64,000 nt of DNA, taken from contig JADJPY010000002.1 in assembly GCA_016713005.1 (NCBI GenBank), forward strand, positions 62,001 to 126,000. Reading direction: 5' to 3'. The notes below the pieces were generated by a model. It worked only from the letters and a program-made list of their open reading frames with translations, ran no database searches and was not told where the DNA came from. The number at the start of each line of letters is the position of its first letter. Within the stretch, counting starts at the first letter, position 1. The position numbers were made by a program, and so were the translations under genes. Shown here in pieces: positions 16,190-23,985 of the stretch. The stretch comes from Ramlibacter sp. (lineage in GTDB: Bacteria; Pseudomonadota; Gammaproteobacteria; Burkholderiales; Burkholderiaceae_C).

Positions 16190-16777
16190 ATGGCCCACGT
16201 GTACAAGATCGTCTTTGCCGGGCCGGTGGGCTCAGGCAAGACCACGGCCATCCAGACCCTGTCGGAAATCGAGGTGGTGCGCACCGAGGCCCGGGCCTCG
16301 GACGAGGTCGCCCGCCTCAAGCCCACCACCACCGTGGCCATGGACTACGGGCTCATGCGGCTGGGCAACGGCGATTCGGTGCGCCTGTATGGCACGCCGG
16401 GGCAAAAGCGCTTCGACTTCATGTGGGAGATCCTGACCGAGAACGCGCTGGGCCTGGTGCTGCTGATCGACGCCTCCGCCAGCGACCCGCTGGCGGACCT
16501 GACCACCTACCTGGGTGAGTTCCGCGATTTCATTGATCGAACCGCCGTGGTGGTGGGCGTGACCCACACCGATGGCGGTGGCTGGAACGTGCGTGGCGAG
16601 CTGATCGCCCGCATGCAGCAGCTGGGCATCGCGCCTTGCGTGATGGAGACCGATGCCCGCCAGCGCCCCGACATGGCGATGCTGGTCAAGTCCCTGATCT
16701 ACAGCATCGATCCGTTTGCGGGCGCCCAGAGGGGCACCGAATCCACCGTAACGCCACACAAGGGAGAGCGGCCATGA
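16190..16777 (+). CDS. Small Ras-like GTPase (MglA/CvnD-like, COG2229 type)
   Basis: 195 residues. The P-loop is GPVGSGKTT (11-19), switch I lies near KPTTTVAMDYG (44-54), and G3 is GTPGQKRF (68-75) in place of DTAGQ. The G4 position reads VTHTD rather than NKxD. These features fit the predicted-GTPase family that includes CvnD of actinobacterial conservons and is related to MglA. Such GTPases work with roadblock proteins and sensors to set polarity or relay signals. Two roadblock-like genes are in the same operon. ATG 16190 begins two bases after the previous stop; the 3' end overlaps the next start (ATGA). Confidence 0.88.
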   Translation: MAHVYKIVFAGPVGSGKTTAIQTLSEIEVVRTEARASDEVARLKPTTTVAMDYGLMRLGNGDSVRLYGTPGQKRFDFMWEILTENALGLVLLIDASASDPLADLTTYLGEFRDFIDRTAVVVGVTHTDGGGWNVRGELIARMQQLGIAPCVMETDARQRPDMAMLVKSLIYSIDPFAGAQRGTESTVTPHKGERP

Positions 16778-17394
16778 CGGACAACAACGCGCAGTGGGTC
16801 ATGCTCACGCCAAGGGGGGCGCTGCGCGCCTTCGGGCGACAGGAGCCCGACGCGCAGGCGCTCGCCCTGCAGGCCCTGCTGTCGGGCGATGCGGCACTGG
16901 ACATGGACCAGTGGCGCGCGCGGGTACCCGACGCCGAGACCCTGTGGCCACAGGCATTGGAACAGGGCTGGGTGCAGCTGATCCGCCGGCCTCTGCAGGG
17001 GCCAGACACACGGCTGGACGACTTTGTGCAGCACGTGGTGGCCTCACTCTCGGGCGAGCGCCGTGCCGTGCTGGCTTCCGACAGCGGCTTCTGCCTGGGT
17101 CGGGCTGGCGTGGCGCAGGACGAGGCCGATGCCGTGAGTGCCGCAGCCGCTGACCTTTCGGCTTTTGCCGCACGCCAGGCACGCCGGGGCTGGGCCGGCG
17201 CCGGCGGCTACGCCAGCTTCGGCACCGACCCCGATTTGCTGATGCCCGATGTGTCCTTTGTGCCGTTCTGGGTGGATGGAGCGGGCTACTGCCTCGTGCT
17301 GTTCGGTGACCCGCTGCTCAACAACCCGGCCCTGGTCGAGCTGCTGTGGGGCATCAAGGAGGCCGGGACACGCTTCCAGGCGCAGGCAGCCTGA
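16774..17394 (+). CDS. Winged-helix plus roadblock-like protein
   Basis: 206 residues, last gene of the PAS/GTPase operon. Residues about 1-75 look like a small winged-helix region (WVMLTPRGALRAFG, then LEQGWVQLIRRP). Residues about 85-200 carry a roadblock-like pattern: RRAVLASDSGFCLGRAGVA, the helix ADAVSAAAADLSAFAARQ, then a late FVPFWVDGAGYCLVLFGD strand pair. This suggests a second GTPase partner with an extra domain. GGGAGAG precedes ATG 16774. The 3' end overlaps the convergent permease gene by 41 bases. The roadblock assignment is less secure than for the 12772 gene. Confidence 0.75.
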   Translation: MTDNNAQWVMLTPRGALRAFGRQEPDAQALALQALLSGDAALDMDQWRARVPDAETLWPQALEQGWVQLIRRPLQGPDTRLDDFVQHVVASLSGERRAVLASDSGFCLGRAGVAQDEADAVSAAAADLSAFAARQARRGWAGAGGYASFGTDPDLLMPDVSFVPFWVDGAGYCLVLFGDPLLNNPALVELLWGIKEAGTRFQAQAA

Positions 17395-18262
17395 GCAGAC
17401 CGGTAGAGAGCGCGGTGCCCAGCACGATGACCGCGCCGCAGCCCACCATCCACAGCGTGATCGACTCGCCCAGCGCGACCGCCCCGTAGGCCAGCGCGAA
17501 CACCGGCACCAGGAAAGTGACCGCCAGCGCGCGCGCCGGCCCTGCGCTGGCAATCAGCCGGAAATACAGGATGTAGGCAATGCCGGTGCACAGCACCGCC
17601 AGCCCCACCAGTGCCCCCCAGGCCCGGAGGCCGGGCGGGCTGGCCGGCCACAGCCACAGGGTGGGCAGCGCCAGAGCCAGCGCTGCACCCACCTGGCTGC
17701 CGGTGGCGATGGCCATTGGCGGCACATGGCTGAGGTAGCGTTTGGTGAAGCTGGCCCCCAGCCCGTAGCACAGCGTCGCGCCCAGGCAGGCCAACACCGC
17801 CCAACCTGTGCCCCCGGGCTTGAAGCTCGCCTTGTCCCAGCCCAGCAGGGCCACACCGGCAATGCCGATGGCCAGGCCCAGCGCGCGCGAGCGGTCGGGC
17901 CGGTCCTTCAGCCAGGCCCAGGCCACCAGCGCGCCGAACAGCGGCACTGTGGCGTTGAGGATGGACGCCAGCCCGGTGGTGATGTGCAGCACCGCCCACG
18001 ACAGCAGCGCAAACGGCGCCGCCGAATTGAGCAGCCCCACAAACAGCGCGGGCCGCCAGTGCGCCCGCAGCGCCGGCCCGTGGCCGCGCAGCAGCAGGAT
18101 GGGCAGCAAAAACAGCGCCGCCAGCCCGACGCGCAGGCCCGCCGTGGGCAGCGCGCCAAACTCGGTGGCGGCCAGCCGCATGAACAGGAAGGACGAGCCC
18201 CACAGCGCCGACAGCGTGAGGAAGTCCGACAAATCCTGGCGGCGCTTTGCCGCGTCCGTCAT
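17354..18262 (-). CDS. DMT-superfamily permease (EamA family)
   Basis: 302-residue inner-membrane protein with about ten membrane spans in two EamA repeats (about 15-145 and 158-285). LTLSALWGSSFLFMRL and the repeat ends near LGWDKASFKPGG are typical. Substrate unknown; it is not closely similar to the permease at 108-1025. ATG 18262 overlaps the ogt stop (ATGA), so it is co-translated with ogt. Its 3' end runs 41 bases into the convergent roadblock gene. Confidence 0.9.
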   Translation of the reverse strand: MTDAAKRRQDLSDFLTLSALWGSSFLFMRLAATEFGALPTAGLRVGLAALFLLPILLLRGHGPALRAHWRPALFVGLLNSAAPFALLSWAVLHITTGLASILNATVPLFGALVAWAWLKDRPDRSRALGLAIGIAGVALLGWDKASFKPGGTGWAVLACLGATLCYGLGASFTKRYLSHVPPMAIATGSQVGAALALALPTLWLWPASPPGLRAWGALVGLAVLCTGIAYILYFRLIASAGPARALAVTFLVPVFALAYGAVALGESITLWMVGCGAVIVLGTALSTGLLRLPAPGSVSRPP

Positions 18263-18756
18263 GAGAGCGCGCCTTCCAGGCGCAGCAGCGCGGTCTTGCG
18301 CTCCAGCCCGCCGGCATAGCCGGTGAGGGCGCCGCCTGTGCCCAGCACCCGGTGGCACGGCACGATGACGCTGACCGGGTTGCGGCCCACGGCTGCGCCC
18401 ACGGCCCGCACCGCGGCCGGCTTGCCAATGCCCTGGCTGATGCGGCCATAGCTGGTGGTCTGCCCGGGCGGGATCTTCAGCAGTGCGGCCCACACCGACT
18501 GCTGGAAGGCGGTGCCGCCCTGCAGGTCCAGCGGCAGGTCAAACTGCGTGCGCTGGCCGGCAAAGTATTCGTCCAGTTGCCGCACCGCCTGCGTCAAAAC
18601 GGGGTGACCGGGCTGGTGTGGCCAGTCAGAGGTATCGGGCAGGTGCTTTTGCCCCTCGAACCACAGGCCGGCCAGTCCATTGGCCGTGGCGGCCACGACC
18701 ATCGGGCCCAGCGGGCTGGCGTAGCGGGTCTGGACAATGGAAACGTCGAACTTCAT
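18259..18756 (-). CDS. ogt: Methylated-DNA--protein-cysteine methyltransferase
   Basis: Transfers the methyl group from O6-methylguanine (or O4-methylthymine) in DNA to its own cysteine, a single-use repair protein. 165 residues. The active-site motif VIVPCHRVLG is present, and the asparagine hinge is in GAAVGRNPVSV. The DNA-binding helix lies in TTSYGRISQGIGKPAAVRAV. ATG 18756 follows AGGAG at seven bases. It is adjacent to the Ada-AlkA fusion gene upstream (17 bases), making a compact alkylation-repair unit. Confidence 0.95.
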   Translation of the reverse strand: MKFDVSIVQTRYASPLGPMVVAATANGLAGLWFEGQKHLPDTSDWPHQPGHPVLTQAVRQLDEYFAGQRTQFDLPLDLQGGTAFQQSVWAALLKIPPGQTTSYGRISQGIGKPAAVRAVGAAVGRNPVSVIVPCHRVLGTGGALTGYAGGLERKTALLRLEGALS

Positions 18757-18773
18757 GGTGAGGCTCCTATGAA

Positions 18774-20345
18774 TCAGTTGCCGCCGGGCCGCCCCAAGGC
18801 GACTGAGGCCCCCTCGGGGGGCAGCGCAGCACACGCAGTGGCAAGCGTGGGGGCCAGATTGGCCCACGCGCGGATCACCGCGTAACTGCGCCAGGGCTTC
18901 CAGGCTTGCGAGGCGACCTCGGCCGCGCGCGCGGGGTTCTTGTCTTGCTGCACGCCCAGCGCCTTGTGCAGCGCCACGTCGCCCGCGGGGAAGGCGTCGG
19001 GCCAGCGCAGCGCGCGCATGGCGATGTACTGCGCCGTCCAGTCGCCAATGCCCGGCAGTTCCTTCAGCGCGGCCACTGTGGCATCCACATCGGCGCCGCC
19101 GTGCAGTGCGATGCGCCGCTCACTCACTGCGCGCGCAATCCCCACGATGGCCGCCTGCCGTTGCTTGACGATGCCCAGCTGGCCCAGCGCGTCGCCTTCG
19201 GCCTGCGCCAGCACGGCCGGCGCGGGGAACAGGCGCGTCAGTTCGGGCCAGGGCGTCTCGATGGGCTCGCCAAACCGGTCCACCAGCCGCTGCGCCAGCG
19301 TACGGGCCGCAGCCACGGTGATCTGCTGGCCCAGCACGGCGCGCACCGCCAGCTCGTAGCCGTCCAGCGCACCGGGCACGCGCAGGCCGTCGCCGTGTGG
19401 AAAGGCGCCGTGCAGCACCGCGTTGATGGCCTGCGGGTCAGCGTCCAGATCGAGCGCGGCGCGCAGCCGGCGGATCACCAACGGCAACACCTCGCGCAGC
19501 GAGCCGCTGACGCGCAGCAGCACCTGGCTGCGTGCCTCGTCAAACTCGCCCACCAGCCAGCCGGTATGCGTCTTGCCACCGGTTTCAATACGAAAAGTGC
19601 GTCCAAGCCGCATGCAGTCTTGTTGAACCGCTACAAATTCGATAGCAGAAATCAGCCGCCTGGAGAAGAACCCCAGCATCGCGGCAGCGTCGTAGGGCGG
19701 GCGGTAGCCCAGCCGCACCAGCGTGCCGCCGCCTCCCGCGGCCGTGCGGCTGCTGCCGCTGCGGCGCAGTTGCGTGGGGTTGAGCCCGTAGTGCGCCACA
19801 AACGCCGCGTTGAAACGCCGCACGCTGGCGTAGCCGCTGATCAGCGCGACTTGCGTGATCGGCAGATCCGTGTCGGCCAGCAGTTGCTTGGCCGTGAGCA
19901 GGCGACGCGTCTGCAGGTATTGCAGCGGCGACACGCCAAACTGCGCCTCAAAAATGCGGCGCACGTGGCGATCGCTGATGCCCAGCTTGGCTGCGAGCAG
20001 ATCTACCGACGGGGCGGCATCACCCCAGGCCTCGGGCTCGTCCAGCAAGCGCGCGGCCTGCCGTGCCAGCGTGGCGCTGGCGTCCTGGATTGACCAGGAC
20101 TGCGCGCCGGGGGCCAGCTCGGGGCGGCAGCGCAGGCAGGGACGAAAGCCCGCGCCCTCGGCCTGCGCCGCGTGGCCAAAGAACAGGCAGTTCTCGCGGC
20201 GCGGCATGCGCACCCGGCACACTGGCCGGCAGTACACGCCGGTGGAGGTGACGCCGATGAAGAAGCGCCCGTCAAACCGCGCATCGCGCGCCCGCATGGC
20301 GCGCCAGCAGGCGTCGGGTTGCAGGGTGATGGCGTCGTTCGGCAT
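18774..20345 (-). CDS. Ada-AlkA fusion: DNA alkylation response regulator and 3-methyladenine glycosylase
   Basis: 523 residues. Residues 1-80 form an Ada-type zinc domain with the four ligands C39, C43, C70 and C73; in Ada, the first of these takes methyl groups from phosphotriesters. An AraC-type helix-turn-helix pair follows (about 95-195; LGISDRHVRRIFEAQFGVSP). An AlkA N-terminal domain and a HhH-GPD glycosylase domain occupy about 215-510, with GIGDWTAQYIAMRAL and the catalytic Asp in FPAGDVAL. The protein should sense methylation, activate repair genes and excise alkylated bases. The sequence at the start of the AlkA part (SAIEFVAVQQD) coincides with a GCTATC-type repeat copy at 19631. 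Confidence 0.93.
   Translation of the reverse strand: MPNDAITLQPDACWRAMRARDARFDGRFFIGVTSTGVYCRPVCRVRMPRRENCLFFGHAAQAEGAGFRPCLRCRPELAPGAQSWSIQDASATLARQAARLLDEPEAWGDAAPSVDLLAAKLGISDRHVRRIFEAQFGVSPLQYLQTRRLLTAKQLLADTDLPITQVALISGYASVRRFNAAFVAHYGLNPTQLRRSGSSRTAAGGGGTLVRLGYRPPYDAAAMLGFFSRRLISAIEFVAVQQDCMRLGRTFRIETGGKTHTGWLVGEFDEARSQVLLRVSGSLREVLPLVIRRLRAALDLDADPQAINAVLHGAFPHGDGLRVPGALDGYELAVRAVLGQQITVAAARTLAQRLVDRFGEPIETPWPELTRLFPAPAVLAQAEGDALGQLGIVKQRQAAIVGIARAVSERRIALHGGADVDATVAALKELPGIGDWTAQYIAMRALRWPDAFPAGDVALHKALGVQQDKNPARAAEVASQAWKPWRSYAVIRAWANLAPTLATACAALPPEGASVALGRPGGN
19631..19647. repeat. GCTAC/GATAGC dyad inside ada-alkA (copy 3)
   Basis: GCTACAAATTCGATAGC, an imperfect copy of the short dyad family, translated in frame within the AlkA part of the fusion gene. 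Confidence 0.4.
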
Positions 20346-20561
20346 AGGGTCATGATACGGCGCTGATCGGGGTGTACTGGCCGTTTCCGGACATGTGACT
20401 GGGTGGATTCCGTTGAGCGAACCTGTAGTCTGAGTGCGACAGCCGCCGTGACGGCTGCGTCAGGTCGATAGACTTTGACAAAGCCAAGAACGCTCAGGTC
20501 AGTGTCAATGAACGGGAGGTAGCCTACACCCTCTGCCTCAAGGCCCAATCAAAAGTAAGCC
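20346..20561. other. Non-coding gap between ada-alkA and an orphan gene
   Basis: 216 bases with no gene I can support. It separates the divergent ada-alkA and 20562 genes and must hold both promoters. GACAGCCGCCGTGACGGCTGC near 20439-20459 contains a short GC dyad. I see no convincing Ada box or ribosome-binding site for the 20562 gene. Confidence 0.4.
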
Positions 20562-20975
20562 ATGATGAAAATTAGATTCTCAAATGTGGAAGCAGGAATT
20601 CACCCAGTGCTTGGGAAGGTCTTCCATCGTCGAGTGGATGCGATTGGACCTGAAGCTGATCGGTACCAACGATATCTCGCAAGTACGCTGAGTGGCGTGG
20701 CACCAGATGTGGGGGAGTCAGATCGCCTTCTGGAGCTTATAGAGAAGCTGGAAACCAAAGCAGTGGATGAAGCACTGTGGGAGGGGCAGGACATCACCCT
20801 CACGTTTAGAGGATCTGAAGTTCAAGTGGATATTGATGTGAATGACGACTGGATCGGGAATCCAGAAGGCAAATTCTCTCTACAGGAACTTAAGAGAGCA
20901 GTCACTGGATGGAGAAGCTTTATTGCGCAGCCCGATATGGAGAAGTCTGCAGTTGAGGTGAACCTAGCTCCGTAG
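20562..20975 (+). CDS. Hypothetical protein of atypical composition (137 aa)
   Basis: I do not recognise the family. The protein is acidic, soluble and without signal peptide: an N-terminal half with FSNVEAGIHPVLGKVF, then strands (ITLTFRGSEVQVDIDVNDDW) and a helix LQELKRAVTGWRSFIAQ. The gene's GC content is visibly lower than its neighbours, and so is its flank (20346-21120). Size, acidity and isolation resemble orphan immunity proteins of polymorphic toxins, but no toxin gene is next to it and this is only a guess. Two adjacent ATGs start the frame; no clear ribosome-binding site. Confidence 0.7.
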   Translation: MMKIRFSNVEAGIHPVLGKVFHRRVDAIGPEADRYQRYLASTLSGVAPDVGESDRLLELIEKLETKAVDEALWEGQDITLTFRGSEVQVDIDVNDDWIGNPEGKFSLQELKRAVTGWRSFIAQPDMEKSAVEVNLAP

Positions 20976-21205
20976 CCTGACTTGGGGAGTCAATACTTCT
21001 CTGACGTCTGAATTCCTGCAGCTTGGTCAGTTCGACAAATTCGCTATCGTTTTCATAGTGGGTCAGCAAGCACCCACGGGGGCTACAGCCCGATTTGATC
21101 TGAATTTCCCTCTGTAGACGGTCAATCCGGTTGCGCCATCAGGAGCGCCGATGACCGCGTCCTACAATCCAACCCTCCCCCAGCCCGCCCCCGCGGCGCC
21201 CATCC
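20976..21205. other. Intergenic region before the phosphomannomutase gene
   Basis: 230 bases, AT-richer at its left end. It contains an imperfect dyad copy, GCTATCGTTTTCATAGT (21043-21059), and a TACAAT -10-like box at 21163-21168 about 40 bases before the gene start, without a clear -35. Confidence 0.4.
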
Positions 21206-22591
21206 ATGCAGCTGTCCCCCACCATCTTCAAGGCCTACGACATCCGCGGCATCGTGCCGTCCACGCTGTCGCCAGGGATTGCCGAGAGCCTGGGCCGCGC
21301 ATTTGCCGCCGCGGCGCTGGCCGAGGGTGAAGCCACGGTGGCCGTGGGCCGCGACGGGCGGCTCAGCGGGCCTGCGTTGTCGGCAGCGCTGGTCCGCGGC
21401 CTGACGGCCGGTGGCGTGGATGTGATCGACATTGGCATGGTGACGACGCCGATGCTGTACTTCGCGGCCAGTACGTTGTGCGCCAGCGGCATCCAGGTCA
21501 CCGGCAGCCACAACCCCAAGGATTACAACGGCTTCAAGATGGTGATGGGCGGGCGCGCCATCCATGGCGACGAGATCCAGGCCCTGCACCGGCGCATGCT
21601 GGCGGGCCACCCGCCCGCCGGGCCGCGCCACGGGCGCATCACGCTGGTGAATCTGCTGGCGCCCTACCGCGACCGCATCGTGGGCGATATCCGCCTGGCG
21701 CGGCCCATGCGGGTGGTGGTCGACTCGGGCAACGGCGTGGCCGGCGCGTCGGCCCCCGGCATCCTGCGCGCGCTGGGCTGCGAGGTGACCGAGCTCTTCA
21801 GCGAGGTGGACGGCACCTTTCCCAACCACCACCCCGACCCGAGCAAGCCCGACAACCTGCGCGACCTGGTGCGCACGCTGCGCGAGACGGGCGCCGAGCT
21901 GGGCCTGGCCTTTGACGGCGACGGCGACCGCCTGGGTGTGGTTACGCCCGACGGCGAGACGATTTACCCGGACCGGCAGATGATGCTGTTCGCGCAGGAC
22001 GTGCTGGGCCGCGTGCCGGGCGCGGAGATTCTGTTTGACGTGAAGTGCTCGCAACGGCTGGCGCCGGCCATCCGCGCCGCTGGCGGTCGGGCGTTGATGT
22101 ACAAGACCGGCCACTCGCTGATCAAGGCCAAGATGCGCGAGAACGGCGCGCCGCTGGGCGGCGAGATGAGCGGGCATATCTTCTTTGCCGAGCGCTGGTT
22201 CGGCTTTGACGACGGCACTTATGCCGCCGCGCGGCTGCTGGAGATCCTGTCGCGCCACGCGGACGCCGGCGCGGTGCTGCAGGCGCTGCCCACCAGCCAC
22301 TCGACGCCCGAGCTCAATGTGAAGTGCGCCGAAGGCGAGCCGCACGCGCTGGTGGCGCGGCTGCTGGACGAGGAGCGCTTTGACGCGCCGGCGGAAGTCT
22401 CGCGCATCGACGGCCTGCGGGTGGACTGGCCGGACGGCTTCGGGTTGATCCGCGCGTCCAACACCACGCCGGTGCTGGTGCTGCGCTTTGAGGGCCACAC
22501 GCCGCAGGCGCTGCAGCGCATCCAGGCCGACATGATGGCCCGGCTGCGCCGCGTCAAGCCCGACGCCACTGTGGACGAGGCGGCGCATTGA
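21206..22591 (+). CDS. Phosphomannomutase/phosphoglucomutase (AlgC-like)
   Basis: Interconverts hexose 1- and 6-phosphates for LPS and exopolysaccharide sugar nucleotides. 461 residues of the alpha-D-phosphohexomutase family. The active-site phosphoserine loop is TGSHNPKDYNGFK (about 97-109) and the metal-binding loop is DGDGDRLG (about 237-244). The sugar-binding loop is GEMSGH (about 320-325) and the phosphate-binding loop is RASNTTP (about 417-423). This combination matches the dual-specificity AlgC/PMM-PGM group. The stop overlaps the start of waaA, so the two LPS-related genes are coupled. Confidence 0.93.
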   Translation: MQLSPTIFKAYDIRGIVPSTLSPGIAESLGRAFAAAALAEGEATVAVGRDGRLSGPALSAALVRGLTAGGVDVIDIGMVTTPMLYFAASTLCASGIQVTGSHNPKDYNGFKMVMGGRAIHGDEIQALHRRMLAGHPPAGPRHGRITLVNLLAPYRDRIVGDIRLARPMRVVVDSGNGVAGASAPGILRALGCEVTELFSEVDGTFPNHHPDPSKPDNLRDLVRTLRETGAELGLAFDGDGDRLGVVTPDGETIYPDRQMMLFAQDVLGRVPGAEILFDVKCSQRLAPAIRAAGGRALMYKTGHSLIKAKMRENGAPLGGEMSGHIFFAERWFGFDDGTYAAARLLEILSRHADAGAVLQALPTSHSTPELNVKCAEGEPHALVARLLDEERFDAPAEVSRIDGLRVDWPDGFGLIRASNTTPVLVLRFEGHTPQALQRIQADMMARLRRVKPDATVDEAAH

Positions 22592-23985
22592 GCGCGTCGC
22601 CGCAGCCCGGCGCCTTGCAGCGGCTCGCCCTGGCCCTGTACGGGCTGCTGATGTGGCTGCTGCAGCCGCTGATGGCGCGCAAGCTGCGCCGCCGCGGCGC
22701 CAGCGAGCCCGGCTACCTGCAGCACACGGGTGAGCGCTTTGGCCGGTACGAAGGCGCCGCGCCCGCGCCGGGCAGCATCTGGGTGCATGCGGTGTCGCTG
22801 GGCGAGACCCGCGCCGCCGCCGTGCTGATTGCCGCGCTGCGCGAAACCCGGCCGGGCTGCCGTATCCTGCTGACGCACGGCACGGCCACCGGCCGCGCCG
22901 AGGGCGTGGCCCTGCTGCGCGAGGGAGATGCGCAGGCCTGGCTGCCGTGGGACATGCCGCAGGCGGTGGAAGCTTTTTTGCAGCATTTCCGGCCTGCGCT
23001 GGGCGTGCTGATGGAGACCGAAGTCTGGCCGGCGCTGGTGGCGGCGTGCCGCGCCCATGGCGTGCCGCTGGTGCTGGCCAATGCGCGGCTGAGCGCCAAG
23101 TCGCTGGGCGAGGCGCAGCGCCTGGGCCTGCTGGCGCGGCCCGCGTTTGCCGGGCTGTCCGCCGTGCTGGCCCAGACCGAGGCCGATGCCCAACGCCTGC
23201 GCAGGCTGGGCGCGCCGGTGCAGGCCGTGCTGGGCAACCTGAAGTTTGACGCCACGCCCGACGCCGCGCTGCTGGCGCGCGGGCGCGCCTGGCGCGCCGC
23301 CGCCGGGCGCCCGGTGGTGATGCTGGCCAGCTCGCGCGAGGGTGAAGAGGCGGCCCTGCTGGTGGCCCTGGGTGATTTTTACAAGCAAAATCGGCCTCCA
23401 GCCCCCGCCAGTATTGGATCATCCGCTACCAATTTGATAGCAAATGACGTGCAGTGGATGATTGTGCCGCGCCACCCGCAGCGCTTTGCCGAGGTGGCAG
23501 AGTTGGTCGCGCAGGCCGGTTTCAGTGTTTCGGTGCGCAGCCAGTGGGCCGAGGTGCCCGCGGCAGCCGATGTGTGGGTGGGCGACTCCCTTGGAGAGAT
23601 GGCGCTGTACTACGGGCTGGCCGACGCCGCGCTGCTGGGTGGGAGCTTCGAGCCATTGGGCGGGCAGAACCTGATCGAGGCGGCCGCGTGTGGCTGCCCG
23701 GTGGTGATGGGGCCGCACACCTTCAATTTCAGCGAGGCGGCCGAACTGGCGCTGGACGGCGGCGCGGCGATGCGCGTGCAGGGGCTGGACGCCGGGGTAG
23801 AAGCCGCTGTGTCGCTGGTGCGGGACGATGCGGCGCTGCAGGCAATGCGCGCGCGGGCGTTGGACTTCAGCCATGCGCATCGCGGGGCGGCGCTACGTAC
23901 CGCACAGGCGCTGGCGAAGCACCTGGCCAACGGCGCCGCCGATTCGGTCGACGCGGGGTCTACTGTTTCGCCAGCAGGGCGTTGA
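22588..23985 (+). CDS. waaA: 3-deoxy-D-manno-octulosonic acid (KDO) transferase
   Basis: Adds KDO from CMP-KDO to lipid A at the inner membrane. 465 residues, longer than the usual 420-430. It has an N-terminal membrane anchor (about 10-28) and a GT-B fold. Conserved blocks are IWVHAVSLGETRAA, METEVWPAL, NARLSAKS, the REGEEAALL segment and GGSFEPLGGQNLIEAAACG. Residues about 262-286 (YKQNRPPAPASIGSSATNLI) are encoded by an interspersed repeat also seen at 51638-51703, and explain the extra length. The start is TTG 22588, overlapping the upstream TGA. The 3' end overlaps the convergent tolC gene by 26 bases. Confidence 0.95.
   Translation: MSASPQPGALQRLALALYGLLMWLLQPLMARKLRRRGASEPGYLQHTGERFGRYEGAAPAPGSIWVHAVSLGETRAAAVLIAALRETRPGCRILLTHGTATGRAEGVALLREGDAQAWLPWDMPQAVEAFLQHFRPALGVLMETEVWPALVAACRAHGVPLVLANARLSAKSLGEAQRLGLLARPAFAGLSAVLAQTEADAQRLRRLGAPVQAVLGNLKFDATPDAALLARGRAWRAAAGRPVVMLASSREGEEAALLVALGDFYKQNRPPAPASIGSSATNLIANDVQWMIVPRHPQRFAEVAELVAQAGFSVSVRSQWAEVPAAADVWVGDSLGEMALYYGLADAALLGGSFEPLGGQNLIEAAACGCPVVMGPHTFNFSEAAELALDGGAAMRVQGLDAGVEAAVSLVRDDAALQAMRARALDFSHAHRGAALRTAQALAKHLANGAADSVDAGSTVSPAGR
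23374..23446. repeat. About 70-bp interspersed element inside waaA
   Basis: The segment from about 23376 to 23444 (ACAAGCAAAATCGGCCTCCA, then GCCCCCGCCAGT and GCTACCAATTTGATAGCAAA) aligns along its whole length with 51638-51703, sharing roughly four of five bases. It ends in the GCTATC-type dyad. It is inserted in frame and translated. Confidence 0.7.

Noticed and set aside
20346..20440. Possible insertion-sequence end beside the orphan gene.
   Set aside because: The stretch vaguely recalled an IS end, but no transposase remnant, terminal inverted repeat or target duplication can be seen.
21122..23422. 766-codon minus-strand frame opposite the phosphomannomutase and waaA genes.
   Set aside because: Shadow of real genes in a GC-rich genome, with no recognisable domain.
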